Shown piece after piece: positions 31,148-42,025 of a DNA stretch of 64,000 nucleotides. A model generated the notes under the pieces. It saw nothing but the letters and a program-made list of their open reading frames with translations. It was not told the DNA's origin and made no database searches. How positions within the stretch are numbered: position 1 is the first letter of the stretch; each line of letters starts with the position of its first letter. The position numbers and the translations under genes were made by a program. Source of the DNA: Paracoccus cavernae (GTDB taxonomy: Bacteria; Pseudomonadota; Alphaproteobacteria; Rhodobacterales; Rhodobacteraceae); the NCBI GenBank assembly GCA_030410095.1, contig JAUFRC010000001.1, forward strand, positions 632,501-696,500, given 5' to 3'.

Positions 31148-33018
31148 ATGCCGGTGAAAAGCACAGAAGCAAGGTTGCGCAAAACTGTGGCGGTCATGGC
31201 GCTTTCTCTCGGATTGGCGGCGCAGGGCGGCTGGATTCAGCCTGCATTCGCGCAAGGCGCACCGGATGCGGATGCGGCGGTGCAGTTTCGGGGATTGCCC
31301 GATGCCGAGCCGGCTGCGGCCGCGCTCGGGGTCGCGGATATGGCCGGACTTCTGGCCAAAAGCACGGCGAGCGCCGCCGAAATCAAGGATGCGCAGACCG
31401 CGCTTGACGGGGTCATGACCTTGACCGGCCTGCCGCAGAATTTCACGCTGGTCCTCGCCGATGTGCCGCGCATTTCCGCCGTGATCCTGCCGGACGATAA
31501 CGGCATTCCGCGTCGGGTGTTGGTCGTGCCGCAAGAGCGGACAGGCAATCTCGCGCAGGCCCGCGCGGCACAGGATTGGCCGCTTCTCGCCGCTCTTGCG
31601 CATGAGGTCTCCCATCACCTGATGGGCCACAGCCTGCTTGCGGGTGCGAGCATGCCTGTCGAGGAGCGCGAGGCCGACCGCAATGCGGGCTTCCTGCTCG
31701 AACGGATGGGCGCGGATCTTCCGGCGGCTCTGGCGGCGATCGATGCGGCCAATGCGGGCGATCCGGCCAAGCGCCTTGCGGCTTTGCCACAACTCGAGGA
31801 GTTGGCGGCAGGCTGGATACAGGCTTGCGGCGAGGACGGGGCTGCATCCAGCCCGTGCCTGTCGCGGTGGAGTCGGGCGCCATCGCGGCCCGCCCGCAAC
31901 CGCGCCCCGACCGCGGCGAGGGCGCAAGCCCCGATCTCTCGCGCCATGCCGCCGAGGCGGCCGATGCTGCTTTGGCGCTGTTGCGCGAAAAGCTTCAGAC
32001 CCAGCTCAAGCCTGCGAATGCGGGGGCGGAGGCTGCTACCTTGGTTGCTCATGGCGCTCCGCAACCGGCAGGCGCCCAGCATACGGTCTCCGCAAACGGC
32101 AGCCACGGGCGCAGCGGCTACAGGCTGCCCTTGCCCGATCCCCATGCGGTTCCGGTGAAATTCGAGCGCTTCGTCTATGACCCGATGGGGTTGGTCAACG
32201 AAAAGGAAATCGCCTCGCTCGCGCGCGACGCTTTTGCCTATGCCCAAAAGCCCGGCGTCGAGATCGTGACCATCGTCACCGACAGCCTGCACGGGCTGAG
32301 CCCCGAAGCCTATGCCCAGATCATGCTGCGCCAGCTTCAGGTCGGCCAGCAGGATCTCGGCAATGGCGCGCTGATCGTGATCGCGCCCAACGAGGGGCGC
32401 TCGGCCGTGGCTTTGGGGCAGGGTGATCTCGGCGATCACGGCCGCGCCTTCGGCGGGCAGCCCGACCAGCGGCGACGAGGCGATTGCCACGATGCGCAAC
32501 CGCGCCGCCGCTTTTGTCGAGGGGCTCAAACAGGGCAGCGATCCCAAGGTTCCCACCGTCGCCATGGCCCTGACCGAGGCGGCCCATGCCGTCATGCGCA
32601 GCCCCGATATCGCCAATGCCGAATGGTTCATCCGCTACGGCTCGCTTCAGGCGGCGCTGGCCGCGCAAGAGGCCGATTGGTCGGCGCGGGCGAAATCGGG
32701 GTGGGCTATGATCCGGCGAAGGATCCGGTCGGGCGGCGCATCTTGTCGTTGCGCGCCGAAGTGAGCGGCGCACTCGATCCCGAGGCGGCTGCCCGGATCG
32801 ACCCGGAGCAGCTGCGCCTTTACGGCTCGGCGATTGCGGTGCGCGATACGGCGGGCGAGGCCTATACGCTTTTCGTCCCGCCGGTTGCGACCTCGGTGGC
32901 GCAAGGGCCGCTGGTCGCGGGGCGGAGCTACCAGATCGTTGCGCGTGTGGTCGAGAACGGCGGCGAAAAGCCGATGCTCGCACTCATGAGCTATGACGAT
33001 CTGACGCCGCTGCCGTAA
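31148..33018 (+). CDS. Secreted M48-like metalloprotease fused to TPM domain, several frameshifts
   Basis: About 623 aa. A signal peptide (KTVAVMALSLGLAAQGGW to AFA-QGA) precedes a zinc-protease domain with LAALAHEVSHHLMGHSL (HExxH) and EEREADRNAGFLLERMGADL (M48 third-ligand ExxAD pattern). A low-complexity linker follows, then a TPM (YgcG/MOLO1-like) domain from FVYDPMGLVNEKEIASLA through LGNGALIVIAPNEGRSAVALG. Frames change near 31830, 32420 and 32690. The start ATG follows GGGAGAGG. The fusion suggests periplasmic proteolysis or quality control. Substrates are unknown. Confidence 0.72.
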
Positions 33019-33043
33019 GGGCGCGGATCGGGGCGGGATTGCC

Positions 33044-34730
33044 CTAGCCCTGCATTGGCCCAACCGCCGCGCGTTCGAGAATGCGGGCGGCGGGGCCGAT
33101 GCCGCTGGTTGCGCCGTAATCCTGCCCGTGATGGGGCCCAAGCCGCGCGCGACAGAAGGCATGGGCGACCGTATCGGGCGCATGGCGCAGCAAAAGACCG
33201 GCCTGAAAAAGGCGCGCCATCCGCTCGACGATCAGCCGCGCCCGCGGCTCGGCGGTGTCGAGATCGCGCAGGAGCGGCTCGAAATCCGCGAGCGCGCGGT
33301 CGAATTCGCGGCTGGCGCCACGCGCTTTGCGCGTCTCGTCCAGCCAGAGCCCCAGACTTTCGGGCGCATTGCGCGCGGCGCGCAACACGTCGAGGCAGAC
33401 GACATTGCCCGAGCCCTCCCAGATACCGTTGAGCGGTGCCTCGCGGTAAAGCCGCGCCAGCGGATGGGGTTCGACAAAGCCGTTGCCGCCGTGACATTCC
33501 ATCGCCTCGGCGACAAAGGCGGGCGTGCGTTTGCAGGCGAGATATTTCCCCATCGGAATGACCAGCCGGCCCAGCAGATGCTCGGCCTCGTCATCGCCGC
33601 CCTGTGTCGCGGCAAGGCGCAGGCCCGACCACAGGAAGGCCTCGCTGTCCAAAGCCAGATCGGCAAGCACCGCCTGCATCAGCGGCTGCTCGATCAGGCG
33701 GCGGCCGAAGGCGCTGCGGTGGCTGGTGTGATGGATCGCCTGCGTCAGCGCCTGACGCATGATCGCCCCCGCGCTGATCGCACAATCGAGCCGCGTCAGA
33801 TGCGCCATCTCGAGGATGGTGGCGATGCCGCGCCCTTCCTCTCCGACCAACCGTGCCTCGAGGCCGCGAAACTCCACTTCGGCCGAAGCGTTGGAGCGGT
33901 TGCCGCATTTGTCCTTGAGGCGCTGGATGAAAAGCCCGTTGCGGCTCCCGTCGTCGCGCCAGCCCTGCGCGAGAAAGCAGCTGATGCCGCGCCCGCTGCG
34001 GGCCAGCGTCAGAAAGAGATCGGATTGGGGGACCGAAAAGAACCATTTATGCCCGTCGAGGAGCCACAGATCCCCCGCCTGCCTTGCCGTGGTGCGGGTC
34101 TGGCGCAGATCGGAGCCGCCCTGCTTCTCGGTCATGGCCATGCCGACCGAGAGCGCGGTCTTTTGGTCGGGGGCAAGCGGGCGGGGTCATGGCCTGCTGC
34201 CAGAATGCCGGCTGAAAACCGCGCCAGAAGATCGGGCGCGTGGCGCAGCGCGGCAGGGGCGGCGAAGGTCATCGTGATCGGGCAGCAGATGCCGTTTTCG
34301 GCTTGGTTGAGCAGATAGGACAGTCCCGCGCGGACCAGATGTGCGCCCTTGCGCGCCGCGGTCCCCGAACCCGAAGGGTGCGCCTCTGCGGACCATGGCA
34401 GCGAATGGACCTCGGCCCCGCGCGCCAAGGTCATCAGCGCATGCCAAGCCGGATGAAAGGCGATCTCGTCGCGACGGTTGCCGAAACGGTCGTGGCTTTG
34501 CCATTCGGGGGATGGCGGTTGGCGGCTTCGGCATTGGCGATGACCTCGGCCGAGCCGACCGCCGCGCCAAGTGCGCTCAGGCGGTCGCTGGCCCAATCCG
34601 CGCCCAGAGCGGTCACCGCCTCGCGAAAGGCACGGTCGCCGAGAAAGGCGTTATAGCCCGCAAGCGCGCCCGACTGGTTGAGCGCCGCATCAAGGGCGGA
34701 GGAAGGCTCGGCATGCGGATCTGTGGTCAT
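33044..34730 (-). CDS. aidB: AidB-like acyl-CoA dehydrogenase family flavoprotein, two frameshifts
   Basis: About 562 aa. It begins MTTDPHAEPSSALDAALNQSG and passes NGICCPITMTFAAPAALRHAP, MAMTEKQGGSDLRQTRTTA and LLDGHKWFFSVPQSDLFL, ending in an acyl-CoA dehydrogenase C-terminal domain with ECHGGNGFVEPHPLARLYREAPLNGIWEGSGNV. Those last motifs are diagnostic of AidB, an adaptive-response flavoprotein linked to alkylation damage. Missing bases near 34505 and 34150; 1687 nt agrees with two. It converges with the protease/TPM gene, 25 bp apart. Confidence 0.88.
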
Positions 34731-34853
34731 GGCCTCACCCGATCTTTGCGCGCGACTTCGGCCCCGTTGGGGGCATCGCATCATTCTGCCACGAAACCGC
34801 CCTTGGCGGAATGTCCGATGAGCTGGGCGAAGAGGCCAGAACCTGCCGCCATG

Positions 34854-34884
34854 AAAAAACCGCGCCCCGATGATCGGGACGCGG
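34854..34884 (-). terminator. Terminator of AGCS symporter gene
   Basis: CCGCGTCCCGAT/ATCGGGGCGCGG hairpin (read on minus) followed by TTTTTT, 42 bp past the stop codon. Confidence 0.85.
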
Positions 34885-34926
34885 TGTCTGGAGAGGGCTT
34901 GGCCCCGCATTCGGACGCGGCGGGTC

Positions 34927-36392
34927 TTAGCCTTTGCGTTCGTTCGCTTTCCATTCCTCCCAGCCGCGATCACCCTTCATGAAGGCTTCGATCTCGGCCG
35001 AAGTCGCTTCGAGTTTGGGGTCATGCTTGAGGTAAAGCTTGGTCTCGCGCGCGATCAGTCCGGACATGATCAGCAGGCCGATCAGGTTCGGAATGGCCAT
35101 CAGGCCGTTCATCACGTCAGAGAAGTTCCACACGACACCCAGCTGCACGGTGCAGCCGAAAAAACGACCAGCGAGAAGAGCACGCGGAAGGGCATGACGC
35201 CGCCACGGCCGACCAGACGCTCGATGTTGCGCTCGCCGTAATAGGCCCAGCCGAGGATGGTCGAATAGGCAAAGAGCACCAGACCGATGGTCACGATCCA
35301 ATGGCCCCATTCGCCCGGCAACCCGTGCGAGAAGGCCTGACCGGTCATGATCGAGGCCGAAATGAGCTGGCCGGAGGCCGGATCGACCTCGTTCCAGACG
35401 CCGGTCGTGATGATGACGAGGCCGGTGCAGGAGACGACGATGATCGTGTCGATGAAGGTCTGGGTCATCGAGACCAGACCTTGACGCACCGGATGGGAGG
35501 TCTGGGCGGAAGCGGCGGCGATGGCTGCCGAACCCATGCCGGATTCATTCGAGAAAATCCCGCGCGCCACGCCGTATTGCACCGCGATCATGATGGTCGA
35601 GCCGAGGAAGCCGCCGGTGGCCGCCGTGCCGGTGAAGGCCTGCGAGAAGATCTCGCCGAACGCTGCCGGAACCATGCTGGCATTGGCGCCGAGAATGTAG
35701 AGCGCGCCCAGAACATAGAACAGGATCATCGCCGGAACGAGGCCCGCGGTGACTTTGCCGATGGATTTGATGCCGCCGACCAGAACGACCAGAGTCAGAA
35801 CCGCCAGCGCGCCGCCGGTCACCCATGCGGGAACGGCAAAGCTGCGCTCGAGGTTCGAGGCGATCGAATTGCCCTGCGTCATGTTGCCGATGCCGAAACA
35901 GGCACAGACCGCGAAAATCGCGAAGCAGAGCGCGAGGAATTTGCCGAAACCGTTCGGAATGCCGCGCTCGAGATAATATTGCGGACCGCCCGATTTCTCG
36001 CCCGCCGCATCGGTGGTGCGGTAACGCACGCCGAGGAAGGCTTCGGAATATTTCGAGGCCATGCCCAAAAGCGCGGTCATCCACATCCAGAACAACGCGC
36101 CGGGGCCGCCGATGCTGATCGCGGTCGCGACGCCGACGATGTTGCCGGTGCCCACGGTTGCGGCCATGGCGGTGGTCAGCGCCTCGAATTGCGAAATGTC
36201 GCCCTCGGCGCCTTCGTCGTCATGGCGCTTGATCAGGCCGAGGCGAAGCGCCGCGCCCAAACGCACCAGCTGGATGCCGCCAAGACGAATGGTGAGATAA
36301 AGCCCCGTTCCGAGCAAAGGGGGATGAGCAGATAGGGCCCCCAAATGATGCTTCCGAGCTCCCCAGAAAACTCTCAACCGATCCATACCCAT
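34927..36392 (-). CDS. Sodium:alanine/glycine symporter (AGCS family), several frameshifts
   Basis: About 490 aa, with ten or more membrane segments. The signature segments are MAATVGTGNIVGVATAISIGGPGALFWMW, YYLERGIPNG, ARGIFSNESGMGSAAIAAASAQT (AGCS consensus) and FAYSTILGWAYYGER. Missing bases near 36370 and 36320 scramble the N-terminus (GSIIWGPYLLIPL then LLGTGLYLTIRLG), and another near 35160 separates the C-terminal tail. It imports small neutral amino acids with Na+. A terminator follows. Confidence 0.88.
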
Positions 36393-36712
36393 TAGGCCCT
36401 TCCTCCGATCACGTTTCCGTGGCTGCAAACGAAGGGTTGTTAACTGTCTTGTCAAGTTGTCGCGACATAATCTGTCGCAATTTTGGGGTCGCGCATCCGG
36501 ATTGTTTTGCCGGATCATGGCGGATTTTCCCATATGCGCCACTTGCCGCGGAGGACAGGGACTTCCGAAGCGCTTTATCGGACATGAGCGGTAGTCTGCT
36601 GTTATGTCTTTACTTTATCGGATGGACGCGCGCCGCGCGCGGCGTGGAGGGCCGGTTCCGCCGCGCATGGCGCAATGGGCGAGCGTCATGGGCGGGTCGT
36701 TCGCGCGGGGAG
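36393..36712. other. Intergenic region upstream of the AGCS gene
   Basis: No gene recognised in about 320 bp. It should hold the symporter promoter. Confidence 0.35.
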
Positions 36713-36742
36713 AAAAAGGCCGGCCCAGGGGCCGGCCTTTGC
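36713..36742 (-). terminator. Terminator of glycine-betaine binding protein gene
   Basis: Stem AAGGCCGGCCC/GGGCCGGCCTT followed on the minus strand by a T run. Confidence 0.85.
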
Positions 36743-36751
36743 AGTTTTGTC

Positions 36752-37747
36752 TTAAAGCGCGGCGCGGATCTTGTCGGCCGCCTCGGGAGTCACCCAGCCG
36801 AGCCAGAGATTCTCGTTGTTTTTGAGAAACTCTTTCGCGCCTTCCTCGCCGGTCGCCTGATTGTCGGTCATCCAGGCCATCAGCACGTTGACGGTGTCGT
36901 TGCTCCAGCTGCGCTTGGCGAGATAGTCGAGAACCGCCGGATCGGCCTTGTCGGCATAGGGTTTGGCGACGAGGGTGAAGACATTGTCGCGCGGAAAGGC
37001 GTTCGGCTTGGGATCGGGGCAATCGGCGATCGAGGTGCAGCGACGCCATTCGTCCATATCCATCGGCACGCCGAAATCGACGCTGACCATCTCGTATTTG
37101 CCCAAAAGCGAGGTCGGCGCCCAGTAAAAGCCGAGCCAGGGGCCTTTTGCTCGTAGGCTTTGGCGATCGAGCCATCAAGCCCTGCCGCCGAGCCGGTATC
37201 GATCACGTCAAAGCCCTTGCCCGCCACGTCGAAAGCCTTGGCGAGCTGGTTGGTGACGATCGTGCCGCCCCAGCCTTCGGGGCCGTTGTAGATCGCCCCG
37301 CGCGAGGGTCCTCGGGCGAGGGAAGATCTCGGGATGGGCGAGGATATCGGTTACGGTTTTCAGCTCGGGATGGGCGTCGGCCACATATTTCGGGATGAAC
37401 CAGCCCTGCTGGCCGCCATCGGGCAGCGAGCGCCCGACCTGCACGATCTTGTCCTCGGCCATGCCTGCGGCGAAGACCTCGGGGACGAGATCGACCCAGG
37501 CCTCGGGCACGATCTCGGGCTGGCCCTTTTCCACGAGCGAGGTGATCGCGGGAACCGTGTCGCTGGTCACGATCTCGGCCGAGCAATCATAGCCGTTGTT
37601 GAGGATGAACTGGTCGAGGCTGGCAAGGATTTCCGCGCTTTGCCAGTTCATGCTGGCGATGGTCGGGCTGCCGCATTCGGCCCAAGCGGCGGCGCCAAAG
37701 GTGATCAGCGGAAGGGCGAGGGCGGTAGACAGATAGCGAGGCTTCAT
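36752..37747 (-). CDS. Glycine betaine/choline ABC transporter substrate-binding protein, three frameshifts
   Basis: About 332 aa. The signal peptide (LSTALALPLITFGAAAWA) is followed by CGSPTIASMNWQSAEILASLDQFILNNGYDC and EIVPEAWVDLVPEVFAAG. It continues with GAIYNGPEGWGGTIVTNQLAKAF, PWLGFYWAPTSLLGKYEMV and ends GWVTPEAADKIRAAL. The repeated Trp residues suit the aromatic cage of OpuAC/ProX-like quaternary-amine binders. Three missing bases restore a single frame. GGGAGAAAACG precedes the start. No ATPase or permease gene is adjacent, so it is an orphan binding protein that would need a distant transporter. Confidence 0.82.
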
Positions 37748-38252
37748 CGTTTTCTCCCTGTTGCGGCGGTTTTGATCATCGTCGCGGGCTGCCGCATGCG
37801 CCCGCGACGTATTCCGGTCAGGGCCGCGGCGCGGGGCGGGACGGCAGGCGGGCCGAGGCGGGGCAGGTACGGGCCGATGGCGCGCGCGGCGCGCTTTGTC
37901 GGGGCCACCACGGCGGGCGGGCCGAAAGCCGCCTCGCCGCGCAGCTGTCGCGCGTCGGTTTGCGGCGGAAGGGGCGGTGTCGGGGCGACCATAAAGCAAG
38001 CCTATTGCGCGGCTTGTGCCCGGGGCAAGCTGAATTCGCGCGGCGCGGACCGGCGGCCGGAGCGGAGGGTGGCGGGAGCGGTGGAGCAGGGGCCGGGTCG
38101 AGCCCCTCGTGCCTTTGGGCGATTGCGAACGCGCAAGCCGGCCCGCGTTCGGCCTGAGCTGACACGGCTTTCGCGACGGAAGGCTTTGTGAACCACGGGA
38201 AAGGGAACTAAAACAGCGCCAAACAGATATGTGTGACGACGGAGGATGCCGG
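37748..38252. other. 505-bp intergenic region with leader hairpin
   Basis: A perfect inverted repeat, CGTCGCGGGC/GCCCGCGACG (37780-37809), lies in the 5' leader of the binding-protein gene. The rest is very GC-rich with no gene I can support. Confidence 0.4.
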
Positions 38253-39241
38253 ATGGGCTTGTTGGTTGACGGAGAATGGCGTGATCAATGGTATGACACC
38301 ACGAGCACGGGCGGGCGCTTCCAGCGCAGCGTTACCTCTTGGCGAAACTGGATCACCCCCGATGGTGCCGCAGGGCCGAGCGGGACGGGCGGCTTCGCGG
38401 CCGAAAGCGGGCGCTATCATCTCTATGTCAGCTATGCCTGCCCTTGGGCACATCGCGCGCTGATCTTCCGCGTTCTCAAGGGCCTCGAGGAGCATATCTC
38501 CTATTCGGCCGTCCATCCGGTCATGCGCGAAGACGGCTGGACCTTCGCGACCGATTTTCCGGCCGCGACCGGCGACACATTGTTCGGACTGCCCTTTTGC
38601 GCGACATCTATCTGCGCGCCGATCCCAAGGCCTCGGGCCGCGTGACGGTGCCGGTTCTGTGGGACAAAAGCTGGACACCATCGTCTCGAACAGATCCTCG
38701 GAAATCATCCGGATGCTGAATTCGGCCTTCAACGGGCTGACCGGCAATCATGCCGATTACTGGCCCGAGGATCTGCATCCCGAGATCGACGCCCTCAACG
38801 CGCGGATTTACGACACGGTCAACAACGGCGTCTACAAGGCCGGTTTCGCCACCTCGCAGGAAGCCTATGACGAAGGGGTCGGGCCGCTGTTCGACAGCCT
38901 CGACTGGCTGGAAAACATCCTGTCGCGCAAACGCTATCTGACGGGCGACCGGCCGACCGAGGCCGATTGGCGGTTGTTCACGACTTTGGTCCGCTTCGAC
39001 GCGGTCTATCACACCCATTTCAAATGCAACCGCTACCAGCTGCGCGATTATCCCAACCTGCTGGGCTGGGCGCGAGCTGTACCAAGTGCCGGGGATCGCG
39101 GATACGGTGAATTTCCCGCATATCGTTAACCACTATTATCGCAGCCATCCGACCATCAACCCCTACGGGATCGTGCCGACCGGCCCGATCATGGATTGGG
39201 ACGCGCCGCACGGGCGCGATGCTTTGGGACAGAAAAAATGA
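38253..39241 (+). CDS. yqjG: Glutathionyl-hydroquinone reductase (Xi-class GST), four frameshifts
   Basis: About 330 aa. It reduces glutathionyl-hydroquinones to hydroquinones with GSH. The N-terminal thioredoxin-like domain holds the catalytic Cys in YVSYACPWAHRALIFRVLKGLE, the hallmark CPWA motif of this class, with FQRSVTSWRNWITPDG before it. The C-terminal helical domain has LNSAFNGLTG, ADYWPEDLHPEIDALNARIYDTVNNGVYKAGFA and EADWRLFTTLVRFDAVYHTHFKCN, ending HIVNHYYRSHPTINP. Four missing bases fit 989 nt. Its stop overlaps the next gene's start (ATGA). Confidence 0.9.
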
Positions 39242-40763
39242 CGACTGGCATTCATCACGTCACCCTGATTACCCGCAAGGTTCAGGCGAACGTGGATTTC
39301 TACGCGGGCTTTCTCGGCCTGAGGCTGATCAAGCGCACCGGCGGCTATGAGGACAGCGAGCAGCTGCATCTCTTTACGGCGACCAGCTGGGGAGCCCCGG
39401 CTCGGTCGTGAGCTTTCTGGTATGGGAGGACGGCGCAAGCGGGCGCACCGGTGCGGGGCAGGTCGGCGAGCTGGCCTTTGCCGTGCCGGTCTCGAGCATC
39501 GGCGACTGGCTGACCCGCGCCATGAGCGCGCATATCCCGCTCGAGGGGCCCAAGCACGAATTCGGCGAGCCGGTCCTGCGTCTGCGCGATCCAGACGGGG
39601 TGATCGTCAAGCTGGTCGGCGTCGATATGCCCGCAGGCGCGGCCTTGCCCGACCCGATCGCGCCGACGCGGATCCGCGCGGTGACGCTTTTGACCGAAAA
39701 GCCGGAAGAGACGCTGGAATTCGCCAAACGCTTCGGCTACCGGCCCGGTCCGGTCGAAGGCAATACCCAGCGCATGTATTCCGAGACCGATGCGATCGAC
39801 GTGCGCAACGTGCGCGGCTACGTCCCCTCGATCCCCGGCGCGGGGATTTTCGACCATGTGGCCTTCCGTGCCGCCGATGTCGGTGCGGTCCGCCAGATGC
39901 GCCTTGATCTCAAGGGCGAGGAGGGCGTGACCAATGTCCATGACCGCAAATACTTCCTCTCGCTCTATGTGCGCGAGCCCGGCGGATTCTTTATGAATAT
40001 GCGACCGACGAGCCGGGCTTTACCGTCGATGAAGAGGCCGCGCATCTGGGCGAAACCCTGTTCATTCCGGCCAATGCCCTGACGCCGGCCGAGGATCTCA
40101 AGATCATCCTGCCGCAATTCGCCCTTCCGGGCGAGGAAAGGAATCCGATGCGCGATCTGCCTTTCGTCCACCGCTTCCACACGCCCGAAGAGCCCGACGG
40201 CAGCGTCATCGTCCTGCTGCACGGTACGGGCGGCAACGAATCCGATCTGATGCCGCTGGCGCATCGCATCAATCCGCATGCGACCCTTTGGGGGTGCGCG
40301 GGCGCTCGACCGAAGAAGGGGTCGGACGCTGGTTCCGCCGCCTGAACATGCTGTCTTTCGATCAGGACGACATCCGTTCGGAGGCCGAAGCCTTTGCCGC
40401 TTTCATGCACGAGGCGGTGCGCGCCTACGGGCTCGATGCCGCGCGGATCACGGCGATGGGCTATTCCAACGGCGCGAATTTCGCGGCGGCCGTCATGGGG
40501 CTTTATCCCGACGTCATCCGTCAGGCGATCTTGTTGCGCGCGATCCCCGTGCTTGACGATCTGCCGCAGGCCGATCTGGCGGGGGCGAAGGTTCTGATGC
40601 TGACGGGCGCGAGCGACCCCTACGGCACCAATACGCCGAAGCTGGCCGCCTGGTTCAAGGATTCGGGGCCGATCTCGACGAGCAGATCCTCGAGACCGGC
40701 CATCAGCTCACGCCCGATGATCTGGCGCGGGCAACGCAATGGATGAAGGCGCATCACCAGTAA
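39238..40763 (+). CDS. Fusion: VOC ring-cleaving dioxygenase (MhqO-like) plus alpha/beta-hydrolase carboxylesterase (MhqD-like), four frameshifts
   Basis: About 510 aa. The N-terminal part (about 1-310) is an extradiol-type VOC protein with metal-ligand positions in [24 protein letters not shown] and the EYATDEPG Glu region. The C-terminal part (from [20 protein letters not shown]) is a phospholipase/carboxylesterase-type hydrolase with [12 protein letters not shown], nucleophile [11 protein letters not shown], acid GASDPYG and His in ETGHQL. In Bacillus the equivalent MhqO and MhqD are separate proteins of the MhqR quinone-resistance regulon. Translation is coupled to yqjG by a 4-bp overlap. 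Four missing bases agree with 1526 nt. It probably opens hydroquinone rings and hydrolyses the products. Confidence 0.82.
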
Positions 40764-40786
40764 ATCCGGCGCGCCCGAACGGAAAC

Positions 40787-40817
40787 AGGCCCCGAAGCTC
40801 GGCTTCGGGGCCTTTTG
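40787..40817 (+). terminator. Terminator of yqjG-dioxygenase/esterase operon
   Basis: GGCCCCGAAGC/GCTTCGGGGCC hairpin followed by TTTTG. Confidence 0.88.
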
Positions 40818-40912
40818 CTGCCGTCTCGGTCCGGATGACCGCTTGCGTTGAGAGCAGCTGGCGTGGTTCGGGTATTTGGGTGATGAAGAAAGGCCCGAAG
40901 GTGGCCCAAAAG

Positions 40913-40944
40913 GAAAGGCCGGAGTCCTGCGGGCTCCGGCCTTC
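40913..40944 (-). terminator. Terminator of second VOC dioxygenase gene
   Basis: AAGGCCGGAG/CTCCGGCCTT hairpin; on the minus strand it is followed by TTTCC and TTTT, 20 bp past the stop. Confidence 0.75.
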
Positions 40945-40963
40945 GTGTTACTTGCGGCTTTGC

Positions 40964-41904
40964 TTAGTCGAGCGGCTTCAGGCCCGCCTCGATGCGGTCG
41001 CGCTGGTTTTCGAGGAAGGGCGGCAGCGAGAGCCGTTCGCCAAGCGCATCCATCGACTCGTCCACGGCGAAACCGGGGGTGTCGGTCGCGATCTCGAACA
41101 GGTTGCCGCCCGGCTCGCGGAAGTAGAGCGAGCGGAAGTAGTAACGCTCGACCTCGCCCGAGTTCGGCACCCGCATCGACTGCAGCTGGCGCGCCCATTC
41201 CTGGATCTGCGGCACATCCGGCACGCGGAAAGCGACGTGATGGACCGCGCCCGCGCCCTGACGGGCGATCGGCAAGCCGGGCTGGACCGCGACATGAAGT
41301 TCGGCCGAGGGCCGCCTTCGCCCATCTCGAAGACATGGACCTGACCCTCGCCGTCGGGGCTCGCATAATCGCGGACGCGGCGCATGTTCATGAGCTGGGT
41401 CAGCACGGCCTCGGTCGGGGCGAGATCGGGGACCGAAATCGTGATCGGGCCGAGACCGCGGATCTGGTGGGCCGCATCGATCGGGCTTTTCGCCCAGGGA
41501 TGACTTTGACCCGCGACATCTTCGGTCAGGCGGAAGCGTTGGCCCTCGGGATCCTCGAAGTCGAGCGTGGTGCGCCCGTCGAGCAGGGTGACCGCGCCGG
41601 TGATCAGATCGGCCTCGCGCAGGCGCGCTGCCCAGAAGTCGAAGCTGTCCTCGTTCACGCGCAAGCCCGTCCGGCTGATCGAATGCGTGCCGCGCCGCGC
41701 CGGAGCGGCCGGCCAGTCGAAGAAAGTCAGATCGGTTCCCGGCGTTGCCTGTCCATCTGCGTAGAACAGGTGATAGGCGCTGGTGTCGTCCTGATTGACG
41801 GTTTTCTTGACCAGACGCAGACCGAGCGTCTCGGTGTAAAAGCGCTTGTTGGCCGCAGCATTGGCGGTAATGGCGGTCAGATGGTGGATGCCTGTGAGTT
41901 GCAT
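40964..41904 (-). CDS. Ring-cleaving dioxygenase, VOC family (MhqO/MhqA-like), one frameshift
   Basis: 313 aa, starting [20 protein letters not shown] after GGGGGAC. Two VOC modules carry metal-ligand regions [17 protein letters not shown] and [16 protein letters not shown]. It continues [24 protein letters not shown], typical of the MhqO/PcpA-like hydroquinone dioxygenases (about 310 aa). One base is missing near 41310 ([16 protein letters not shown]). It is probably active on (substituted) hydroquinones. It is convergent with the fusion operon and divergent from a LysR gene that likely regulates it. Confidence 0.85.
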
Positions 41905-41982
41905 GATGTCCCCCTGCAGCAATGTCGCCACTGATATCGACCTTCGCGAAACTTTTCGCTATCCCGCCACGATCAAATCCCG

Positions 41983-42001
41983 CGTTCGGTATTTGCGAAC
42001 G
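41983..42001 (+). promoter_or_regulatory. LysR-type operator dyad
   Basis: CGTTCG-N7-CGAACG is a perfect dyad containing a T-N11-A core. It lies 25 bp before the LysR gene and 80 bp before the divergent VOC gene, as expected for autoregulation and divergent control. Confidence 0.55.
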
Positions 42002-42025
42002 GAAAGCGGCGCGCTATAAGGGCCC

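Noticed and set aside
37748..38252. Several open frames in the GC-rich gap
   Set aside because: Arg/Pro/Ala-rich in all frames, no ribosome binding sites, no recognisable domains.
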